Source of the DNA: Oscillospiraceae bacterium
GTDB taxonomy: Bacteria; Bacillota; Clostridia; Oscillospirales; Acutalibacteraceae
Direction: 5' to 3'
Assembly (NCBI GenBank): GCA_029004655.1
Contig: JAQVYP010000062.1
Span: 1-9,770 of the forward strand
Length of the DNA stretch: 9,770 nt
Made by a program: the position numbers and the translations under genes. Every line of letters begins with the position of its first letter. Position 1 is the stretch's first letter. Shown piece by piece: positions 5,788 to 9,770 of this stretch. Under the pieces are notes generated by a model. That model was not told where the DNA came from, searched no databases, and saw only the letters and a list, made by a program, of their open reading frames with translations.

Positions 5788-7170
5788 TTAAGACATCCTG
5801 TCCCGAATTATATATGCGGCTTTATATATATCTCCACCACCCATGGTGATTACAACATCTCCGCCTTTGCCAATACTTTGAACTGTATTAGCAACGTCTT
5901 CAAAGGTTTCAACACAAACACAATCTTTTAATCCTTTGGCTAATACCTGCGATGAAATTCCACTAAGATTATTTTCACGGGAGCCCATAATGGGCATCAA
6001 AATAACCTTATCGGCAATCGCGAGAGCTTTAATAAAATCATTCTTGAGCAATTCTGTTCTTGAAAATGTGAAGGGTTGAAAAATTGCAATGATTCTTGAA
6101 AATCCAAGTTGCTTTGCCGCTGTAAGCGTAGCTTTAAGCTCTGTCGGATGATGTGCATAATCATCGACAAGTGTAATGCCACCGAATTCGCCCAGTTTTT
6201 CAAAACGTCTTCCTGCACCGCCAAAGCTTTCAATGCCTTTCTTTATATCTTCTATCGGCACACCGCATCTGTCGGATGCCGCAAATGCTGCCAGTCCATT
6301 GTAAATGTTATGTCTTCCTGGAATTTGCATTTTTAAACGCGTTAAAACCTCACCATTTTTGACTACATCAAATTCCATACCGAATTTTGCTTGACTGATA
6401 TTTGTGGCGGTGTAATCATTTTCGCCGGTAATTCCAAAGGTTATAATTTCACCTCCGAAATCGGAAATTGCTTTTTTTGCCAGTTCATCATCACCATTCA
6501 CAACTGAAATGGATGACATTGTTATGAATTTTTTAAAAGAATTAACCAAATTATCCATGGTGCCGAAATAGTCCAAATGGTCATTGTCAATATTAAGTAA
6601 AACAGACATATCGGGTGACATCTGCAAAAATGTATCTACAAATTCGCAAGCTTCGCAAACCATGTATTCGCTGTTTCCAACACGACCGTTGGCGTCAATC
6701 AAAGGCAGTTTTCCTCCGATAACAGCGGTTGGGTCAAACTCAGCCATATACAAAATCTGGGTCAGCATTGATGTTACGGTTGTTTTCCCGTGTGTTCCGC
6801 AAACACCGATAACTTTCTCAAACTGTCTTGTCAGTGCGCCCAACAGGTGAGAACGCTCCATAATAGGAGTTCCAGTTTCTCTTGCGGCAACAAGTTCAGG
6901 ATTTTCAGCACTTATTGCGGCAGAGTAAACCACAAGCTGTGCGCCAGCAATGTTTTTCGCATCGTGACCCATAAAAACTTTAATTCCAAGTTTGCGAACA
7001 CGTTTCAAATTGTCGCTTTCATTATTGTCAGAGCCGGTTAAGATATATCCTTTATTATGCAAAATCTCAGCAAGGGGGCACATTCCCGAGCCTCCGATTC
7101 CAATCATGTGTATCCGTTTTACTCCGTGTATTACGGAATCTTCTTCTCTTTTAGCTTTCAAATCGTTCAC
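5788..7170 (-). CDS. murC: UDP-N-acetylmuramate--L-alanine ligase (MurC)
   Basis: Cytosolic ATP-dependent ligase that adds L-alanine to UDP-N-acetylmuramic acid, the first amino acid of the peptidoglycan stem peptide. The 460-residue protein is full length for the family. Mur ligase N-domain: IHMIGIGGSGMCPLAE (20-35). ATP site: VCGTHGKTTVTSML (123-136). Central domain: NIDNDHLDYFGTM (193-205) and PGRHNIYNGLAA (284-295). C-domain: LVDDYAHHPTELKATL (334-349), FQPFTFSRT (364-372) and MGGGDIYKAA (443-452). The ORF start is GTG at 7170, but its GGGAG site touches the start codon. A TTG three codons later (7161) has that site 8 bases away and may be the real start. The gene is divergent from cca. 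Only 16-20 bases separate its GTG from the MITE-like element, so its promoter must lie in or beyond that element. Confidence 0.95.
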   Translation of the reverse strand: MNDLKAKREEDSVIHGVKRIHMIGIGGSGMCPLAEILHNKGYILTGSDNNESDNLKRVRKLGIKVFMGHDAKNIAGAQLVVYSAAISAENPELVAARETGTPIMERSHLLGALTRQFEKVIGVCGTHGKTTVTSMLTQILYMAEFDPTAVIGGKLPLIDANGRVGNSEYMVCEACEFVDTFLQMSPDMSVLLNIDNDHLDYFGTMDNLVNSFKKFITMSSISVVNGDDELAKKAISDFGGEIITFGITGENDYTATNISQAKFGMEFDVVKNGEVLTRLKMQIPGRHNIYNGLAAFAASDRCGVPIEDIKKGIESFGGAGRRFEKLGEFGGITLVDDYAHHPTELKATLTAAKQLGFSRIIAIFQPFTFSRTELLKNDFIKALAIADKVILMPIMGSRENNLSGISSQVLAKGLKDCVCVETFEDVANTVQSIGKGGDVVITMGGGDIYKAAYIIRDRMS

Positions 7171-7186
7171 TCCCGAATATTAATAC

Positions 7187-7354
7187 TTTAGGGCATCTCT
7201 AAAAACCGCCCGCCCACCATCTTGGCACGTCTTTTTCCCCCGCTCTGCGTCGATTTTTCTTAAAATACGCAAGTATTTCTACAAAAAATCGGCTTGATTG
7301 GTGAAAAAATCCCCACCAATCTGTCAGTCGTCAGGTTTTTAGATGTGTCCTTTA
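7187..7354. mobile_element. MITE-like inverted-repeat element between murC and cca
   Basis: Terminal inverted repeats GGGCATCTCTAAAAACC (7191-7207) and GGTTTTTAGATGTGTCC (7334-7350) match at 14 of 17 positions. They are flanked by a possible 4-base target duplication TTTA (7187-7190 and 7351-7354). The interior is strongly folded: AAATAC-GCAA-GTATTT (7263-7278) nested inside CGATTTTT/AAAAATCG (7251-7291), and GATTGGTG/CACCAATC (7296-7321). There is no coding frame of its own. This is the architecture of a non-autonomous transposon relic or mobile palindrome. The TTTA duplication is AT-rich and could be chance. No transposase lies in the window, so the parent family is unknown. Confidence 0.75.
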
Positions 7355-7412
7355 CTATTATATTGCTTTATTAGTTAAAAATAAACCATTAATTTTATAA
7401 GGACTTCATAAA

Positions 7413-8591
7413 ATGAACATTTTATTTCCAATAAACATACAAAACTGCATAAAAACACTTGAAAAACATGGGTATGAGGCTTTTTGTGTCGGCGGATCTG
7501 TAAGAGATTTGTTGATGGGAAATAACCCTCATGATTATGATATTGCTTCCAATGCTCCACCGGATGAGGTCGCAAAAATATTTGACCATACAATCCCTAC
7601 GGGCATTGCACATGGCACTGTAACCGTTATTTTGAATGGTGACCCGGTTGAGATAACACGTTATCGAACAGACGGCAAGTACGAGGACTATCGACGCCCC
7701 AAAAGCGTTGATTTTGTTGACAACCTTGAGGCGGATTTATCAAGGCGAGATTTCACAATTAACGCAATTGCATATAATCCCCGAACAGGGATTGTTGACC
7801 CATATGGTGGGCAAATGGATATTAAACTTCGTAAAATATCCTGCGTTGGAGAGCCGGAAACTCGTTTCAGAGAAGATGCTTTGAGAATCATGCGTGCGTT
7901 TCGTTTCGCTTCACAGCTTGGATTTAATATAGAAAAAGAAACCAAATCCGCCGCTTTAAAATGTTCCGATTTGCTTCGTGAAATTAGTCGTGAGCGCATT
8001 TTTGCGGAATTGCAAAAGCTTTTATCAAGCTGCACTCCGTCTGCCATATCTTCACTTGTCAATCACGGTGGCATGGAATTTTGTGGGCTTAACCCTTGTG
8101 AAATTCCTAATGAATTTAATCTGATTCCGCTTAATATATCTTTGCGCTTTGCTTTTTTATGCAAGCTTTGCAATGCAGACAGTGCACTAGTTTTAAAAAA
8201 TCTCAAGTCTGATACCGCGACACTCAAGGAAGCAAAAATGTTTCAAAATCATCTCAACTCAAAATTACCAACTGATTTTGTCAAATTTAAAAAGTTGTTA
8301 TTAACATTGTCCTTACCTCAAATTAAGATCCTGCTGCAAGGCAGAAAAATGATGTATGGCGAGGATTTGGATTATACTCAAAAATATTTGGATATTATTG
8401 AAACAGAACATCATCCGTTTAGGATTTCCATGCTTGATATCACCGGAAATGACCTGAAAGATATTGGTATAGCGGGTTGTTCAATTGGTGATACGTTGGA
8501 TTATTTGCTCGATATTTGTCTTGTAGAACCTGGTTTTAATAAAAAAGCTATCCTAATTGAAAAATCAAAACAAAAGCTAAGGCTGCACTAA
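7413..8591 (+). CDS. cca: CCA tRNA nucleotidyltransferase (class II)
   Basis: Adds or repairs the 3'-terminal CCA of tRNAs without a nucleic acid template. The 392-residue protein shows the class II head and neck: CVGGSVRDLLMG (25-36), catalytic carboxylates in HDYDIA (40-45), RRDFTINAIAY (111-121), and the nucleotide-templating motif EDALR (154-158) followed by IMRAFRFASQLGF. The C-terminal half (about 180-392) is the diverged helical body and tail. It has no intact HD motif, and the length resembles the short Bacillus type (about 397) rather than HD-bearing clostridial forms. From these motifs it probably adds both C and A, but CC-adding or A-adding specialisation cannot be excluded. The ATG at 7413 has AAGGA 9 bases upstream. 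The promoter should lie in the remaining 60 bases or inside the neighbouring element; I see no convincing -35/-10 pair. Confidence 0.93.
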   Translation: MNILFPINIQNCIKTLEKHGYEAFCVGGSVRDLLMGNNPHDYDIASNAPPDEVAKIFDHTIPTGIAHGTVTVILNGDPVEITRYRTDGKYEDYRRPKSVDFVDNLEADLSRRDFTINAIAYNPRTGIVDPYGGQMDIKLRKISCVGEPETRFREDALRIMRAFRFASQLGFNIEKETKSAALKCSDLLREISRERIFAELQKLLSSCTPSAISSLVNHGGMEFCGLNPCEIPNEFNLIPLNISLRFAFLCKLCNADSALVLKNLKSDTATLKEAKMFQNHLNSKLPTDFVKFKKLLLTLSLPQIKILLQGRKMMYGEDLDYTQKYLDIIETEHHPFRISMLDITGNDLKDIGIAGCSIGDTLDYLLDICLVEPGFNKKAILIEKSKQKLRLH

Positions 8592-8614
8592 ACTTTAAAC
8601 TATCTCATAGAATG
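8586..8614 (+). promoter_or_regulatory. Possible sigma-K-like promoter for dpaAB
   Basis: CACT (8586-8589), a 16-base spacer and CATAGAATG (8606-8614) resemble the sigma-K pattern mACm / CATAnnnTA, with one mismatch in each box. spoVFAB (dpaAB) is sigma-K controlled in B. subtilis, so a mother-cell promoter is expected here. It would overlap the cca stop codon and the terminator stem. The evidence is weak and based only on position and a short match. Confidence 0.25.
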
Positions 8615-8640
8615 TATTAGCACATTTTATGAGATTTTTT
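8602..8640 (+). terminator. Rho-independent terminator after cca
   Basis: Left arm ATCTCATAGAATGT (8602-8615) and right arm ACATTTTATGAGAT (8622-8635) pair over 14 positions with one G-U pair. The loop is six bases and a T-run follows directly (8636-8640). It begins 11 bases after the cca stop and separates the housekeeping gene from dpaA. Confidence 0.9.
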
Positions 8641-8670
8641 ATGTCCAGAAACAAAATGGAGGGTTAATAT

Positions 8671-9534
8671 ATGCAGTTTGCGGTAATCGGCGGAGATAAT
8701 CGCCAAGGGTTTTTAGTAAATCTTTTGACAGCCAAAGGATATTCTGTCAATACATATGGACTTGAAAAATTTGAACATTTGGAATCGTCACAATTTTCCG
8801 GAAGCCTTTCAGGTGCCGTTTCGGGTGCCGATGTTATTATTCTTCCGCTTCCGATTACAAGAAATGGAGTTACCATTAACGCTCCTTTTGCATACAGTGA
8901 TATATACCTATCTGACGTAATTGCCCTTTTTAAGAAGAATCAGCTTATTCTGGGCGGTAAAGTTCCGGAGTATATGTTCGAGGCTGCGGCGACTCATGAC
9001 ATTAAGCTATACGATTATTTGAATCGTGAAGAAATGAGCGTACTTAATGCTATTCCCACAGCAGAGGGCGCCATAGAAATTGCAATGAGAGAAACAGATA
9101 AAACGATTTTTGGTTCAAGTTGCCTTTGCATCGGATATGGTCGTATCGGGAAAGCGCTCTCCTCCAGACTGCATGCTTTGGGTGCTAATGTTACCTCATC
9201 GGCTCGCAAATTTTCCGATATTGCGTGGATTACATCAAACGGTATGAACAGCGTCAGAACAGATGCACTTGAAAATGAACTGAATAAGTTTGATTTGATT
9301 TTCAATACAGTCCCTCACCTAATAATGGATAGTAAAAACCTGGATAAATGCAAAAGCACTGCAGTTATTATTGATCTTGCATCTGCTCCCGGCGGGGTAG
9401 ATTATGTCTATGCCCATACCAAAGGTCTGAAAGCATTAGCCGCATTATCATTGCCGGGAAAAGTTGCTCCGATAACTGCTGCTGAAATCATGCTGGGAGC
9501 AATCATTAACATGGTCTATGAATACTATGATTAA
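8671..9534 (+). CDS. dpaA: Dipicolinate synthase subunit A (DpaA/SpoVFA)
   Basis: With DpaB it converts the lysine-pathway intermediate 4-hydroxytetrahydrodipicolinate (formed by DapA) to dipicolinic acid in the mother cell. The 287-residue protein is near the 297 of B. subtilis SpoVFA. The N-terminal part starts FAVIGGDNRQGFLVNLLTAKGY (from residue 3). The family signatures LYDYLNREE (113-121) and NAIPTAEGAIEIAM (126-139) follow. A Rossmann NAD(P) domain comes next with CIGYGRIGKAL (153-163), and the C-terminal part includes VIIDLASAPGGVDY and LPGKVAPITAAEI. The ATG has GGAGGG 7 bases upstream. The stop codon touches an inverted-repeat element, and dpaB starts 168 bases further on. Confidence 0.95.
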   Translation: MQFAVIGGDNRQGFLVNLLTAKGYSVNTYGLEKFEHLESSQFSGSLSGAVSGADVIILPLPITRNGVTINAPFAYSDIYLSDVIALFKKNQLILGGKVPEYMFEAAATHDIKLYDYLNREEMSVLNAIPTAEGAIEIAMRETDKTIFGSSCLCIGYGRIGKALSSRLHALGANVTSSARKFSDIAWITSNGMNSVRTDALENELNKFDLIFNTVPHLIMDSKNLDKCKSTAVIIDLASAPGGVDYVYAHTKGLKALAALSLPGKVAPITAAEIMLGAIINMVYEYYD

Positions 9535-9602
9535 TGCTAATTTCAAGTGAAACAGCAGATATCTTTACGGGCCTTTTCCGCAGTTTCACTTGGAGTTAGT
9601 AT
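9534..9602. repeat. Short inverted-repeat element in the dpaA-dpaB gap
   Basis: The 23-base arms match at 19 positions: left begins ATGCTAATTTCAAGTGAAAC (9534), and the reverse complement of the right begins ATACTAACTCCAAGTGAAAC (ending 9602). The central 23 bases contain CGGGCCTTTTCCG. The outer 13 bases resemble the ends of the element at 3364-3520 (ATACTAATTCCAA), suggesting a related, shorter member of the same repeat family. Its first base is the last base of the dpaA stop codon. No frame is carried. The pairing is observed; the family relationship is inferred. Confidence 0.65.
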
Positions 9603-9702
9603 AACAAATAATCTATTAAAACCTCTTATCAATTAACTGTGTGTGTATAAGAGTTATTTTGAAATCTCATTGCCGATACACAGCGGCGGAATGGAGCGGA
9701 AC

Positions 9703-9770
9703 ATGGAAGGAGTAAAGATTGGGTATGCTCTGTGCGGTTCCTTCTGTACAATAAAAAAATCTATTGCACA
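9703..9770 (+). CDS. dpaB: Dipicolinate synthase subunit B (DpaB/SpoVFB), 5' part only
   Basis: Flavoprotein-like partner of DpaA in dipicolinic acid synthesis. Only 22 codons are visible before the window ends. The stretch KIGYALCGSFCT matches the N-terminal nucleotide-binding loop of SpoVFB (B. subtilis has GKRIGFGLTGSHCT). The gene follows dpaA in the same orientation, as in other spore formers. The ATG at 9703 has GGAG 6 bases upstream. An in-frame ATG at 9691 overlaps that site and is less likely. The rest of the gene lies outside the window. Confidence 0.85.
   Translation, partial: MEGVKIGYALCGSFCTIKKSIA

Noticed and set aside
7375..7613. Minus-strand frames opposite the 5' end of cca (72 and 63 residues)
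   Set aside because: They overlap the catalytic head of cca, lack ribosome sites, and have no recognisable domain.

Overview
This window looks like a chromosomal segment of an endospore-forming member of the Clostridia (Firmicutes). The evidence is a complete spoIIIA operon (spoIIIAA to spoIIIAH), both dipicolinate synthase genes (dpaB only as its first 22 codons), AT-rich DNA, and strong Gram-positive type GGAGG ribosome sites. The exact family cannot be fixed from this stretch alone.

Layout. Positions 1-5790 read on the minus strand. From right to left they hold murC (ending at 5788), a rho-independent terminator (5688-5722), a probable sigma-E promoter (5630-5658), spoIIIAA-AB-AC-AD, a 236-base gap filled with a palindromic repeat, spoIIIAE-AF-AG-AH, a near-consensus sigma-A promoter (493-520), an Asp23/YqhY-family gene, and a terminator (18-63). 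murC itself (5788-7170) is also on the minus strand. Between murC and the plus-strand cca gene (7413-8591) lies a roughly 160-base MITE-like element. After cca come a terminator (8602-8640), dpaA (8671-9534), a short inverted-repeat element that starts on the dpaA stop codon, and the beginning of dpaB (9703 to the window edge).

How the genes work together. SpoIIIAA-AH build the mother-cell half of the SpoIIIA-SpoIIQ channel (the feeding tube) that supports the forespore after engulfment. DpaA and DpaB make dipicolinic acid in the mother cell, which loads the spore core. MurC (peptidoglycan precursor synthesis) and Cca (tRNA 3' end synthesis and repair) are housekeeping enzymes lying between the two sporulation loci. 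The Asp23-family gene has its own vegetative promoter, so it is probably expressed independently of sporulation.

The coding content is conventional. I did not find an unknown protein system. The unexplained content is the non-coding repeats. Elements in the spoIIIAD/AE gap and in the dpaA/dpaB gap share a terminal motif (ATRCTAAYYYCAA). A second, unrelated palindromic element sits between murC and cca.
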